A DNA stretch of 64,000 nt from Cyanidiococcus yangmingshanensis (Eukaryota; Rhodophyta; Bangiophyceae; Cyanidiales; Cyanidiaceae), in NCBI GenBank assembly GCA_013995675.1, contig VWRR01000001.1, positions 1 through 64,000 on the forward strand. Direction: 5' to 3'. The position numbers and the translations under genes are program-made. The notes beneath the pieces were generated by a model, which saw only the letters and a program-made list of their open reading frames with translations, searched no databases and was not told where the DNA came from. Position 1 is the stretch's first letter. Every line of letters starts with the position of its first letter. Of the stretch, positions 44,414 through 57,157 are shown in pieces.

Positions 44414-45945
44414 ATGGCGTTTGCGTTGCACTTTGGGAATGGACGAGTGCCGCTGGCCAGCCGCACTGGCAACGCGACTTGTCGAGGTCTGCTCGTCTCG
44501 CGACCGAAGCCGTGTCAGGGCAGTTCGTGGAGGCTGATGCCAGGCTTCGCTAGAAAACGCAGCTGTGTCCAGCTGAAAAAACGTAATGGGAAACCAGGAG
44601 AGGCAGGTCAGCCCGAGAATGGAATGTATGCCTGCCAACAGTCGACACCTGCGAAGGCGACGACAACAACTGATCTCTTCACGCAGGTCACGAGTCTTTG
44701 TAAAAGCTTACAAGAACGTGCTCAACAGGCAACTCAGCTAGTGGACCTGGAGTCACAGCGTAGACACCTTCAGGAGCTCGAGCATGCGACGCTATCGGCC
44801 GAGATGTGGAACGACGCCAAGGAGGCACAACACAAGCTGCGAGCGCTCGCTCACCAAAAAGCGCTGGTTGGTAGGGCTGATCGTTGGCGCCAGGCGCTTG
44901 CAGACGCAGATGCGGTGCTTGAGCTTGCTGCAACCACCATCACAGAGGTTCAGAACAAGTCTGCTGCTCCCGATGAAACAGGACATGAGGCACAGTCACC
45001 TGATGAAGTCAATCAAGACATGGAGGATGTTCGACTCATGCTCACAGAGACTCGGGCGGAACTGCACAGCGTCGCCGCTGACCTGGAACGATTTGAGCTG
45101 GAGCAGCTTTTCTCTGGCCAGTACGATCGCTTTGGAGCGCGGGTCACCATACAGGCTGGCGCTGGGGGAACCGATGCACAGGACTGGGCCGAAATGCTCC
45201 TCCGCATGTATACTCGCTGGTGCGAACGAAAGTTCGGAAATGTTACACCGGGAACTGGCACGAGCAATGTGGTCCGAGTAACCGATGTATCTCCGGGGGA
45301 GACAGCCGGCATTAAATCTGCAGTCATCGATGTGAATGTGCCGTATGCGTACGGCTACTTGCGACTGGAGAAGGGTACCCATCGGCTTGTGCGGCAGTCG
45401 CCTTACAATGCGGATGCAAAACGGCAGACATCGTTCGCTGGAGTCGAGGTGCTGCCGATCCTTGAAGAGAATGACGAAGATCTGGAGATTCCCGACTCCG
45501 AAGTTGAGATAACCACCATGCGATCGGGTGGTAGCGGCGGGCAGAACGTCAACAAAGTCGAAACTGCCGTTCGCGTGGTTCATATTCCTACTGGCGTGGC
45601 GGTTCGATGTGCTTCGGAACGTTCTCAAGCACAAAACCGGAGCAAGGCTATGCAGCTTTTGAGAGCCAAGCTGCTCGTCATAAGGGAGGAGCAGCGGAGT
45701 AGTCCGCTGGGAAGAAATTCGGGGAGAAGCTGTTGAGGCCGCCTGGGGCCAACAGATCCGCAACTATGTTCTGCACCCGTATAAGCTGGTGAAGGACTTG
45801 CGAAACGGGTGGGAGACTGGAAATGTTGGTGACTTTTTGGACGGTGGCCCCGAAATGGATCGATGTCTTGAGTCGGTTCTTCGGGCAAGTGCCGCAGCGT
45901 CGGAGCCGACGTCTCCGCCAACGGCCCGAAAAGCCTCGTCGTAGA
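44414..45945 (+). CDS. prfB: Peptide chain release factor 2, plastid type (one frame change)
   Basis: The ATG at 44414 opens a frame with a ~70-residue basic leader consistent with organelle import, then the RF2 helical region, the central domain and the catalytic GGQ (375-377: [12 protein letters not shown]). The stop-codon-reading tripeptide, SPF in bacterial RF2, reads SPY (329-331, [16 protein letters not shown]). The flanking [17 protein letters not shown] follows plant plastid prfB1. The frame changes at about 45697-45703 (extra base). The rest ([23 protein letters not shown]) follows in the new frame to 45945. RF2 releases peptides at UAA and UGA. The break is late, so it does not resemble the programmed frameshift at codon ~26 of bacterial prfB. 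Confidence 0.85.
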
Positions 45946-46661
45946 CATGGATAGATTTTGGATTGCGCCAAGATTGTGCGACTTCATAGGTTGAACGATA
46001 TGAAAGGGGGATTTCATCACACGCGTGATCAACTTTGTTCCGCATCGCTCACCATCTGCGCAGCGTGAGATACAGCAGGGTACGAAAGGAACTTTAGGCT
46101 TTGGCGATTGGTCAGTGGAGCTCGGAATTCCCTAAGACCGTTGCCGATGTAACGCCGCTGCACTAGAGATACGTGCCCGTGGGAACCTGCTTTGCTGAGG
46201 GCGTACTCAGGAGCGCGCCGAAGGAAAGCGCCGCGGCCTTTGTATTTGACGATATATGGGCCTGAGCGCGGCCAGGGCAGTCTGGACAAGACGGATCGAT
46301 TCGATAGAGGCGCCTCCGTGAAGGCTGCAGTCATGATCCTCCAGACCGAACGTGAGAACAAGCTTTGTTCAGGTAACGTCTACGAGGCAAGGAAACCCAT
46401 AGCGACGGACGACATATCTCGCAGATGGGATGGGACGGGTCATTGCACCGAATCCCATCGCTGAATCTGGCGCTGCTGCGACACAATCAGCTCGCGTAAA
46501 GCGATACGTTTTGGATGTACGGGCACGCATCGTTTTCGATATGAAGTGTTGATTGGCTCGGTGTGAATCGTGGTTGCTCTTCGTGACAAAAGCATGGGTT
46601 GCAGCTTGGCGGATGGAGGGGGACGGATTCGCCTCCAACGAATCCCAGTTGCTGTACAAGT
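45946..46661. other. Intergenic between converging prfB and SLC35-type genes
   Basis: Short frames only; nothing with a domain. Confidence 0.5.
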
Positions 46662-47854
46662 CTAGCCATTGAACTCTATGTCATCGGATAGATCTGCTTT
46701 CCCAGCGAGAACCGCTCGCTCAGAAGAAGGATGCGTGTTTGGTTGCCAACGAACTGATTCGCCACTGGCCGGAAGCTCCTCGAAAACCATCTTTCGATGA
46801 CGCAGAAAGACGAAAAATCCCGCCTGGGAGAGCAGCAACCCTACTAGACTCAGCGTCGCCACGTGGTCTCCGAACGCGATCATTCCAGCCAAAATGGTCA
46901 ACAGTTCCTTCATAATACTAACGACAGATATCGCCAGTGATGAGGTCATTTGAACGATCGCGTACTCTAACCATAAGAGTGCAAATACAAGGGTGGCGAT
47001 ACCCATCAACGAACCAACGATGATCATCCCTTCATTGGTGGTGCGCGCTGGGCTCCACAGGCTCCGCCATGTAGCGCGCAGCTCGAAAAGCATACCCCTG
47101 GCGTGAGGCAGAGCGCGGTCACCGGCGCCAGGAGCACAACTGCTTCAAGCGGCCGTAGTCTCCAGGCAAGTTCGATCCCCTGGTCATTCGTGGGCGGTTC
47201 CAGACCTCCACTGCGGTTTGGATATTGCAATATAACTTGGCTGAGCGCCCAACGAAACCCCCCAAGGGCGATGCCGAACAGAAGAACCAGGGCTCCAACG
47301 AACGAAAAGTCGAGTCCGTTCCCTGCTGTCATGAAACCAGCTCCTGTACACATCAAAACAAGCGAGCCAAGCGTCACCCAACTGAATGCTTCAATGCCCA
47401 AAAAGACTGACCAAAAGAGCACGAAAATCGGGGCGGTGCACTTGAGTAGCGTGCTGAACGCGACGGTCAGTCGTTGTAACGACCAGTTCGCACAACCGAT
47501 CTCCAAAGCTGTGCAGGCACCAATCGGCAACAGGAAACGTCGCCAACGAGCTCCAGCTGGCCATCGCACCGTTGGAGCCCAGTGTGCCCTCTCGCGCCGG
47601 GAACATCGAGCGCGAGTCCAACTCGAAAAGATAATCAAGCCGCCGATCGCTGTACAGCCAACGTTATTCCACCAAGTAATCAGCAAAGGAAACGGAAACA
47701 AAGGATGATTCTGCTCATAAGTGCCTTCCACACCATTTCCAGAGAGCAGCGCTTTGGTCCAGAGGATGATCAGGGCACTGCACGCAAACCAGGCGACACA
47801 TAACCCACAGAGCGCGAGGTACGGACGAACGCGAGACAACGGACCGAGACACAT
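46662..47854 (-). CDS. SLC35/TPT-family nucleotide-sugar or phosphate-metabolite transporter (one frame change)
   Basis: The ATG at 47854 opens a frame with about ten hydrophobic helices; the first is ALCGLCVAWFACSALIILWTKALL. It includes CTALEIGCANWSLQRLTVAFSTLLKCTAPIF-type blocks typical of SLC35C2/SLC35E-like members of the drug/metabolite transporter superfamily. Near 47090 the frame changes, and the rest (SLAISVVSIMKELLTILAGMIAFGD..., the family's last helices) ends at 46662. The family antiports nucleotide sugars into the Golgi or phosphometabolites across plastid membranes. Which substrate applies cannot be read from the sequence. Confidence 0.65.
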
Positions 47855-49190
47855 CTTCGTCCGCCACACGCTCAGCCGACAATCAAACACAGGCAGGGCC
47901 TCTGTATTCCTCGGGAAAGAGCGAGAGCCACGCACTCAGCGTGTTTGCACGCCAAAGCAGTCCTGGAGCGCTCCCGGAACGTCTTCCAAGGAGCGTCCCG
48001 TCGCGAGACTGCACTGCTTTGGACACGGCCAGTGGACCGAACTCCCGCAAGGTCCCGTCTCGACCGCTTTCGCGGCACGCTCCCCTGCAAACCAGAGTGC
48101 GTCAATAAAGTCGACCAAGAATTTGGTTTTTACTCGTTGCGGTACGCAATACAAAATGAGGCGAATCAGGTGGCGTTCGCGGCGTGCGCCTCATGCCAGA
48201 CGCCCGGCACGCCTGCTCCAAAACCGGAAAGACAGCTGTGCCCTGCCACGTCATGATTGGCAAAGAGCCGCCAATACCCATCTGCCAGGGCCAGTAGAAA
48301 ACACATCGTCTCGAAGGACAACAGAAAAGCCATTATTTCAGCGCCACCACCTGGTTGCACCCAGTGCTTCCGAATGGAAATCCATGTACGCATGCGCCGT
48401 GCTCCAACAAGAACGTTACGAGATCCTTATTCGTAGCGTCGCACCAGGACCATCAGGGCGCAGCATGTGCCAGTGGAGCTGTCATCTCGCCATAAATCAC
48501 TCGTCATGTCAAAGATACCACATCTGGTCGTTCCAGGTCGCCCCAACCAGTCGCTACCCAGATCCCGCACCGACGAGGAAACGTCCCTTGAGCCTCGATA
48601 GGTGTTCCTCGAGCGTTACCATTTTCCATCGCGTGTCCATCCATCGCGTCGCGTCGCGGGCGCGCGCTCGCCTGACCCGTGCGCGTGACCCGCTCGATCG
48701 ATGGCCGCGCCGGCGCTCGTGCATCAAAAAAAGCACAGGCCAATGCGCGCGGCGCGAATCCCCATACCGATCATCACCGATTCGACGATTGGCCGCACAG
48801 GCCATGAAAAATCGAAAACCGTGATGTGTATTGGGTGCGCGAGGCGGCACCGCAGCACGACCGTTGCACGATCGCGTGCGTCGCTGCGTCCTCTCGCTGG
48901 CGGCGGCGGCAGGGGCGCGCAACGATCTCGGGGGGCCTCGGCCAAGCGAGCGCCGTTTCTTGCCGTTGCAAAGACGACACGACTGGCGAGCGCACGAACG
49001 AGTACTCCTGGACACGTTACGTTATTGTTCGGTATTCTAACTTGGTGCGTTTCAAGTGAAGCCAGCCTCCCAGTTATTCGAGAGGGCGCGTGCTGAGCGA
49101 TTACGGTGGCTAAAGTACTCATTGAGGTACTCGCTCTCCTGTGTCGAGGCGTGAAGCGCTTGTGTCGGCTCGATTGAACGGTTACGTGTG
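47855..49190. other. Unresolved stretch upstream of Polo kinase
   Basis: Minus-strand frames at 48393-48166 (MAFLLSFETMCFLLALADGY) and 48154-47936 (LVDFIDALWFAGERAAK) look protein-like, but no family is recognised. The long plus-strand frame 47721-48824 looks like an antisense shadow of the SLC35 gene and this stretch. GC-rich near 48640-48990. Confidence 0.35.
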
Positions 49191-51805
49191 ATGGCATTCT
49201 TAGGAATTCGAACTGGAGGCGGTGGCGGCACGCCAGGAGCACAACGAGGGGCTCGCGTCCCCCTCGAGTCCAGCCCTGGTCGCCCGCGAGCGACAGACTC
49301 TCCATCCGGGGCGAGCTCAGCGGCTGCATCACCAGGATCAGGACGAAGCGGGGGCGAACGGCAAGCCTACGCTATCATTGAGGAACGCCAGCGGGTTCGC
49401 AACGGTGTCGACAAGGCCCGCAGCACCGAGGAGAACCTGGATACATCGAATACAGACCAGAGTGATGGCAGCGGATATATGCTTGGTCCGGTGATTGCAA
49501 CCTACATTCGTGGACGGTTCCTCGGGAAAGGAGGCTTTGCAAAGTGTTACGAAATGACTGACGCGCGCACCCAACGGGTCTACGCTGGCAAGATCATCGA
49601 CAAGAGCACGGTTACCAAACTGCGCGCTCGACAAAAGCTCCGCAGTGAAATTCAGATCCACGCTTCTCTTCGACATCCACATATCGTCCGCTTCGAGCAC
49701 TTCTTCGAAGATGAAGATCACGTGTACATCTTGCTCGAGTTGTGTGATGCCCAGAGCATGATGGAGCTGTTAAAACGGCGAAAGCGCTTGACGGAACCTG
49801 AATGTCGTTACTTTATGATGCAGATTCTCGATGCCGTCGAGTACATGCATCGCAATCGGGTGATCCATCGAGATATCAAGCTCGGCAACTTATTTCTTAC
49901 CGGTGAGTTACAGATCAAAATCGGGGACTTTGGACTCGCCGCCAAACTGGAGTACGACAATGAGCGCAAGCGGACAATGTGTGGGACTCCGAACTATATC
50001 GCGCCGGAGATCCTCAGCGGGAAGAATGGACACAGTTACGAGGTGGATATCTGGAGTCTTGGTGTTGTCCTCTACACGATGCTCATCGGTAAGCCGCCGT
50101 TCGAGACGGCGGATGTGAAGACGACGTACAAGCGCATCAAGGCGAACATCTACACGTTCCCGTCACAGGTCCAAATTAGTCGCGCAGCCCGCGAACTCAT
50201 TGTATCCATCCTGAACGCAGCGCCGGAGGGTCGGCCCCAGCTCTCTGATATCTGGTGCAGTGAGTTCATGCAGGGACCAGTCCCTCGTTGTCTGCCTCGC
50301 AAAGCGCTTGACGAAGAACCAAACAGCACGGAGATGGGACTTGGCGCCTCCGCTGACCCGGATAAGTCTGGAGTTACGCGGCTCCGCCACAATGCCAATA
50401 ACGGGATGGCAGCTTTCCTCGCCGGAAATGATCCCGAAGGACACGTGCGTCCGCCTTTTATGCCTGAACGAGGCAGGGGCTCGCAGGATGGTGATAATGA
50501 TGATGGCACCGGGAGGCACAATCCCGAGAGTTACCGCATCGGCGAACGAGACGGGCGATCGGCCACCAAAGGAAAGCGTCTGGAGTCGGTCACCGCAACA
50601 AACACGCTCGGCGTTGCTCATATGCTGGAGCGTATGGAGCTCCATGGCGCCGCGGCTCTAGGTCGCCACGATACCGAGCGCATACCCTACGAGTCGGGCG
50701 CTTTGAAGGCCACAACCAGCAGTGCACGCGGTTTGACAACGTCCCATCCTGTGGCTCCGACTGAACGTCGAGGGAGCACCACGGATAGTGGTGATGATGA
50801 CGGCCATGGCCACTGGGACGCCGCTGACATGGATGAAGAAGAGCGAGGCATGCTCAGGACGTGCTCAGCACGAACTGGCGACCAGTTTTGCGCGGCTACC
50901 CACCGAAGTTGCTCTGTCGACTCGCGCTGGGCCTCAGACGCCGCAACCAAGAACAGCTCGCACGACTGATGCGATACTTGCAGCGCTCCCTGCCGCCATG
51001 TCAACCAAAACACCAACGAGAACGGACCCTAATGGAGATGTGCTCCCGTCACCTTTCCACATCACAGATCCGAAGCATACGGTGAGCATGGGCGATTTGC
51101 CCGCCGACCGCACCACGATACCGCCAGAGGTTTGGATCTGCAAGTGGGTAGACTACGCATCCAAGTATGGCGTCGGCTATCAACTCTCAAACGGCAACTA
51201 TGGGGTGTACTTCAACGATGCAACCAAGATTCTCTTGCACGCAGGAGGCGATGCCAGCTCCATCGAGTATGTCGAACGAAAACGCCTGGCGTTCGGCAGC
51301 TACGATGACTGGCAAAGTCTTTACCTGGGATGACTATCGCGAGAGCCTGCGAAAGAAAGTAACGCTCTTGCGCCACTTTCGCCAGCACTTGGACGATCAT
51401 CTGCCGCCCGGCCAGGAGCCGCCGCACGAATGTGGCACCATTTTGACCAACGCGGGACTCGAAACGATCCCAGCCAGCACAAATCGACCGGCGGGTATTC
51501 GTCACGCTGCCGTCACGACAAGCGCGACGACCGCTGGCGCACATCGACCTGTTCACCTGAAACGGTGGATGCGAACGCGACACGCGATGATCTTCCGCCT
51601 GAGCAACCGAGTGATCCAAGTGGACTTTTTCGACACGACCCAACTGGTGCTCTCTGCGAGCCAAAGCATCGTGACATATCGAGATAAGCAGGGACGACGT
51701 ATTCAGCTGTGGCTACATGCGATTCCGAACTGCCCAGAGCTCGTCAAACGGTTGCGATATCTGCGCGATATTCTCGGCCACTTGACCCAACAGCAGCTGC
51801 AATAA
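49191..51805 (+). CDS. PLK: Polo-like kinase (two frame changes)
   Basis: The ATG at 49191 gives a Gly/Ser-rich leader and a kinase domain: GKGGFAKCYE, AGKIIDKS (ATP lysine), HRDIKLGNLFL, DFGLAAKLEYDNERKRTMCGTPNY (T-loop Thr as in PLK1 T210) and WSLGVVLYTM. After a long polar linker, polo box 1 lies in another frame (VWICKWVDYASKYGVGYQL, W414 equivalent kept), with the change between about 50790 and 50969. A second change near 51310-51333 leads to LRKKVTLLRHF and polo box 2 (RLSNRVIQVDFFDTTQLVL). PLK drives mitosis and cytokinesis. In polo box 2 the pincer positions H538 and K540 of PLK1 read Thr and Gln. Confidence 0.85.
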
Positions 51806-52984
51806 CAAGCCTGGAAAAGCCGCGAAATAATACCTCTTCAAGGGCTGTGGTACGCAACCTAGTCAGCTATGACCCAAGCGTTTGTTAGGCCGCTCGTCAC
51901 TGAAGCCCTGTTGGCCTCTCGCTACAGCCGCCCCGACGACCAGCACGCGTACTGACCAGTAGAGCAGGAGGGATACGCCGTCACGTACCTCGTGCCGGAA
52001 ACGCAGTCGCGTCAGCGTGCTCGTACGTGCCGCAAGTCGCTGTAGCGTTCGCTGTCACCCCGAGGGTAACGCGCTCGCTCTCCTCGCGCAAGTCTCATAC
52101 GGAGTGCCCCTTGCCCTGGAGCAAGCCGTAGAGGCCGTTCGCCTCAATATTGCTACCTTGGTGTACTCCCAGAATGTTCCCCGCACTCCATAAAAAGCAA
52201 GAAACTTGTCGAATGAACAGAGCTGAGGACAATCGAGCCTGCTCACCTCAGACGTACCGTGCAGCGAGTGCGCCTTGGTCAAGCGCACCAACCCAGGTCC
52301 GTTTCGACGACACACCCACGCCGATGGCGTCGCTCGACAGGTACTCAACCTCTGACACCAAAACACCAACAACAAGTCTCATTCTCTTCGCATGATATTA
52401 TCGTTCTATGACCGCCAACGCCCTCCAAACCAATCTATCAATAACATCATACGATCCCGATAATCTGCATGGATGATGCATGTACTCTAGAGAAGAGCGA
52501 GCGCGACTGCATGCGTGTCGATAGGGACGCGATTGAAACTCGTGTCCGCAGCGTACGCTGTTCGGTTCGTTTCCTTCGTTCCTCGATCGATTGATTGACT
52601 GATTGAGCTTTCGTAGATCCATCGATTCATCAGTAAACTCGATACCCGATCTATCGTAGATCAAACACTCTCCGATCCATCGATTCGCACCCTGAAGGAT
52701 TCATATGAATGTTTTCGCTCGCTTCGGGGGCGTCCTTTCGCGGAGCGATTCGTTCGTGGACACCACCGCAGCCGGGCGAGGATGCGGCCGGTGCGCCGGC
52801 GACGTCGCCGCTGCGCCTGCGGCCACGGACGCACCCTGGCGAAGGCGTCGGCACGGCCGGCGCGTGGACAATCAACGAACGCGGCCAGGCGGGTCGAACT
52901 GCAAGACAGACGGAAACCTCTTTGGAGAGGCAAGAAATCATCAGTCCTTGAAACGATTGCAAAACGTAAAGAGACGCGGAAAAC
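51806..52984. promoter_or_regulatory. Promoter region of the aldolase gene
   Basis: No gene is supported. GATCCATCGATTC occurs twice (52616-52628 and 52674-52686), and TCGTAGATC twice (52612-52620 and 52654-52662), upstream of a strongly expressed glycolytic gene. GC-rich patch at 52730-52870. Their role is unproven. Confidence 0.4.
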
Positions 52985-54067
52985 ATGCCTGAACACTGGT
53001 CTCCATATGCTGCAGAGTTGATTGAGACGGCGAAGAAGATAGTGACGCCTGGGAAAGGTATCCTGGCAGCCGACGAGAGCATTGGCACAATCGGAAAGCG
53101 CTTCGCCAGCATCCAAGTGGAGAATAATGAAGCGAACCGAACAGCATACCGTGAACTTTTGTTCAGCGCTCCAGGGATGGAGGAATGTATTAGCGGTGTG
53201 ATAACGTTTGAAGAGACATTGTTTGCCAAGACGACGGACGGGAAGCGGCAGCTTGTCGACCTCCTGAAAGATAGGGGGGTTGTGGTGGGCATCAAGACCG
53301 ATAAAGGCACAGTCGCACTTCCAGGGACTGCCGGCGAGACCGCGACTTTAGGTCTCGACGGTCTTCTGGAGCGCTCCAAGAAATATTATGAGGCGGGGGC
53401 GCGGTTTGCCAAGTGGCGTGCCGTGCTCAAGATAGACCCAGCCACGGGTTGCCCGTCTCCACAGGCGATCACGGAGAACGCCCACACGCTGGCCCGCTAC
53501 GGTGCCATTTCCCAGATGGCTGGTCTCGTGCCAATTATCGAGCCCGAGGTACTGATGGATGGGTCACACAGTATCGAACAAGCGGCAGCTGCGCAGGAGC
53601 GCGTGCTGGCCGCTGTCTACAAGGCCATTCAGGACCAGAATCTTCTGCTCGAGGGGACACTGTTGAAACCCGCGATGACGACGCCGGGAGCAGAGTTCAC
53701 TCCGCCGGCGAGCGCTGCGGATATCGCTTTCTATACGGTACGTACGCTGTCGCGCACCGTGCCGCCAGCTGTTCCCGGCATTGTCTTCCTTTCGGGTGGC
53801 CAGAGCGAGGTCGAAGCGACACAAAACCTTGCTGCGATCAACAATGTGAAGAATGTGCCGAGGCCTTGGGCGCTGAGCTTCAGCTACGGCCGAGCGCTGC
53901 AGCAATCCTGCCTGAAGGCCTGGGGCGGCAATCCAGCGAATGTCTCCGCGGCCCAGGAGGCGTTTCTGAAACGCTGTCGGGCCAACGGCCAGGCACAGCT
54001 CGGGAGGCTTGTCGACGCGGATGGCGCAAGCCAGGAATCGCTGTACGTCAAAGACTACAAATACTGA
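52985..54067 (+). CDS. FBA: Class I fructose-bisphosphate aldolase
   Basis: A 360-residue complete class I aldolase that cleaves fructose-1,6-bisphosphate into DHAP and glyceraldehyde-3-phosphate. The Schiff-base lysine lies in [14 protein letters not shown]. Other family blocks are [21 protein letters not shown], the lysine-rich [22 protein letters not shown] and [10 protein letters not shown], and the C-terminal Tyr (VKDYKY), which moves over the active site. The protein begins directly with the mature sequence ([12 protein letters not shown]), so it should be the cytosolic isoform. The gene is intact from the ATG at 52985 and its codon use looks biased, as expected for high expression. Confidence 0.96.
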   Translation: MPEHWSPYAAELIETAKKIVTPGKGILAADESIGTIGKRFASIQVENNEANRTAYRELLFSAPGMEECISGVITFEETLFAKTTDGKRQLVDLLKDRGVVVGIKTDKGTVALPGTAGETATLGLDGLLERSKKYYEAGARFAKWRAVLKIDPATGCPSPQAITENAHTLARYGAISQMAGLVPIIEPEVLMDGSHSIEQAAAAQERVLAAVYKAIQDQNLLLEGTLLKPAMTTPGAEFTPPASAADIAFYTVRTLSRTVPPAVPGIVFLSGGQSEVEATQNLAAINNVKNVPRPWALSFSYGRALQQSCLKAWGGNPANVSAAQEAFLKRCRANGQAQLGRLVDADGASQESLYVKDYKY

Positions 54068-55171
54068 GGACCGATCGAATGAGTTCTTGTCGTTGGGTCA
54101 TGGAGCTAAGCATTAGCTAGTCAGCAGAGAATCGACAGTATCGCGTGAGCACAGAGACGGGCGGATGGATTCATGAAGGAAGCTGCATATGATTTGAATG
54201 CTTTTTCTACTGTAAAATCATGATGGGATCGTATGCAGGACGCATTGTAAGTCAGCGACATCTCGGAGACGAGTCGCCGTGCACGGTCGGTACACTCGTC
54301 GAGAGCACTTTCCGAGCCTTGGTCTCCAGCCTCGGCGCGGTATTGGGGCGTTCCCGGATAGCGACCGCACCCGAGCAGACATGCAACAACAGTCTCAATT
54401 TCTGAGGTCCAACGTCTGCATGGCTCACGCGGCGCTCAGGAGTTATTCGGCGAAGGAGGGTGCCGGTGTGGACAACCAAGGCTCCGCTCTCTTCGTACCG
54501 TCGTCAACGATCGTATCGCAGGATTCCTATCATCCTATATGGTCTATAGTAGATGCACTTGTGAACGATACGCACACCATCGTACCGCGGTGGATGCTTC
54601 TTACAAGCGATGCGAAACATGATGACGTGGCCTAGGTTATGGTCCAGTCACTGGAACATAACGTGGCCCGATGACTAGACCGGAAGCATGGCCCGATGGT
54701 TCGTGATCCAGGATCGGATCACGAAAGTTTTGACCATGGGTGTGACCCGGGTCTCTTCTCTCGTCCAGACAAACATTAGGCGGGACAAAGATGTCTGCCC
54801 AGACCGGTATGTCGTCGGTGCCGCTCCCGTCTCCCAGTCTAAACAACTGGCGAATCAGAACAATGTGCTGTTCTATCGAGCGTTTTTGAAACGACTCTGC
54901 ACGACGGGGAAAATGGGCTGGTACATGCCCCAGTCGAGTCACCGAAAGAGACCCAGCTGGCGACCTCGATCGTCAGGTAACCGGCAAATGACCTCATCGT
55001 GACGGTGCCTGGAGAGCGACGTAGCAAATCGCATTCGATCGATCGTTCTAGGATTCTGTCGACTTTAGAACGAATCGCGTACGCTCCATGCAACTCGAAA
55101 ACGTACATTTGTATCGGCGGTTTTTATAGTGAGCGTGGTGAGTCCATACGACGCCCACGATCCAGTACTCG
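54068..55171. other. Intergenic between aldolase and UBA2 3' ends
   Basis: Short frames on both strands without domains. Confidence 0.5.
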
Positions 55172-57157
55172 TTATGGATCAATCAAAAGCACGTCGTCAT
55201 GGGCGAGTCGCTCATCCGCGCCCCGATATCGTTTCCTTGAACCAGGTCTATCGACATCGGAATACGTCAGACTTTCATTCTGGGACATGCCGGTATCCAG
55301 TTCAATGATTGTGATTTGCTCGTCCGGACACTCAGCAGCAACCCTGTCCGTGTCGTTCGCAGCGTCATTTGCTGGCTGAGACGGGATCGTCTCCCAGTTT
55401 CTCAGGAAGCTGCCGTCGAGAAGACACCATTGCCGCTCACGCTTCGACGAAGCAGATGCATCGCTGAGGAGAAATAGATCAAAAACCAGCCGACGATCAG
55501 TCAGTTTGGTTTCCCGAACTCGCTGTAAAGCCTCGATTCGCAGCTCTGCTGGAGCGTGGACGCCAAGTGCAGGAAGGAAACGCTCTCGATTTGCTCGCCA
55601 CAAGTGCTGCTCATCGTCGTCGTCTTCATCGTCGGCGCGGGCTGCTACTGCTGCATCGTCCGCATTGAGGTCTGGATCTTCATACAACAACGCAATGCGC
55701 GGCCGGTAACGAGGATCCCAGCTCAAGAGACTGATGCTGAGTTGTGCATCAGCTGGGATGGAGAGCTCACCTCGCAAACATTCTTCAATGAACTGGCCAA
55801 GGGCGACCTCTTCCAGGGGGCGCGTCGCTTGAATCGCCACCTTGCCGCGAGAACAGGTCTCACAATGGGCACTCGGTCGTGCAAGCGCCTCCGGAAGGAG
55901 CAACGTTGAGCCGTGGCGAGACGGTGTCGGTGTTCGCAACACGAAAACACAGCGTAGCACAGTGCGCGCGAGTATGGGATCCATGATCTTGCGGTCCGCA
56001 TCTAGCAAGCCGTGCCATTTGCAGAGTTCCATGATGGCCAGGCCCGCAACGGTAGCGTTGGTTGCAGCGATAGCGTGCACGATATCACCAGCGATGCCTT
56101 TTACCTCAAAGAGGCTCTGTAGCGGCTCCACATGGTAACAAAAAGCGCGAAGGTTGCTCATCGCTGTAACAAAGACCAGCGCATCGATATCGTCCTTGTC
56201 GAAAGCACGAGAGTCTGCTCGCCGAAGCAGTGTCGGAATGATTGCCTTTAACGTCTCAATGCAGATCCCAGTGTCCCAGACGACAGTTTGCAGTCCGCAT
56301 ACGCTCCTCGAGCACCAGTGGCGTTGGTGCTACGCGCTCAGACAACAGCGTTTGCCTCAATCGGACGAGGCTGGCGACGATCTCCGGCCTGCTCCAAGCA
56401 TCGCTGCATGTCGTACAATCTCATCACGGAATAAGAATCGCAGCAAACGAGATGCATAGGACTGAGGCGTTTCTTGGCCATCCCAGCGACACTCTAGATC
56501 CGTCAAGAGAGACTCATTCGTCGCTGGTCCAAAGAGATGCGTATACAAGTGCTTGGCCCAGGCAATACAATGGGCTGGTTTCTCCGGGTTTGAGCGGATC
56601 GTGCAGACCGCAAACTGCTTCGGTGCCGGCTTGGGTGTGCACTGATAGCACTCACTGATTCCCGGCAGGATTGGGATTGCCTGACCCAGATATCCAGCAC
56701 TACCCGTGTCGATGAGGGGCACCCGCGTCGCCACACACATCTTGTTGACGTGCTGACGGGCTTCCAAGTTATCCAGCGCATTCAGCACAATGTCAAAGGA
56801 GCGGAAGAAAGTCCATGAGAACTGCTGCGTATCGCGAACATCGCTGGCATAGGCAACTAGATCAGTTCCGCGATTGAAGGATGACTTGGTAAGGTGTTCG
56901 ACAACCGCCTCACTCTTGAGGCGACCAATATCTGTACGTCGAAAGAGAAACTGCCTGTTCAGGTTGGACGCATCGATACGATCCAGGTCGATGATGTGGA
57001 GACACCCGACGCCCAACTGCACCAGACCGTGAGCGACTTCGGAACCGATTCCACCAGCACCGACAAGGAGTACGCGGAGCTGAGCCAACCTTTCGCTCGG
57101 GTCAGCGTCCACGTTCCAGTTCAAAAACGAAGAGGCGTCTCCTCCCACGGCAGTCAT
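55172..57157 (-). CDS. UBA2: SUMO-activating enzyme E1 subunit 2 (two frame changes)
   Basis: The ATG at 57157 starts a frame with the ATP-binding fold (LLVGAGGIGSEV, NLNRQFLFR, NALDNLEARQHVN), the zinc cysteines (YQCTPKP) and the catalytic cysteine in FAVCTIRSNPEKPAHCIAWAKHLY, which is diagnostic for UBA2. It runs out near 56357. After changes near 56360 and 56300 the frame with FDKDDIDALVFVTAMSNLRAF continues to the zinc ligands (ETCSRG), the ubiquitin-fold domain and an acidic C-terminus ending at 55172. With its partner AOS1, UBA2 adenylates SUMO and passes it to UBC9. The two changes lie 60 bases apart in a poorly conserved loop region. Confidence 0.85.

Noticed and set aside
45690-45710. 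Programmed frameshift of the bacterial RF2 type
   Set aside because: The bacterial signal is early, at a UGA after CUU; this change is near the 3' end and has no such context.
47721-48824. A 367-codon plus-strand open frame
   Set aside because: Arg/Ser/Pro/His-rich, no domain, no ATG-anchored leader, and partly antisense to the SLC35 gene.
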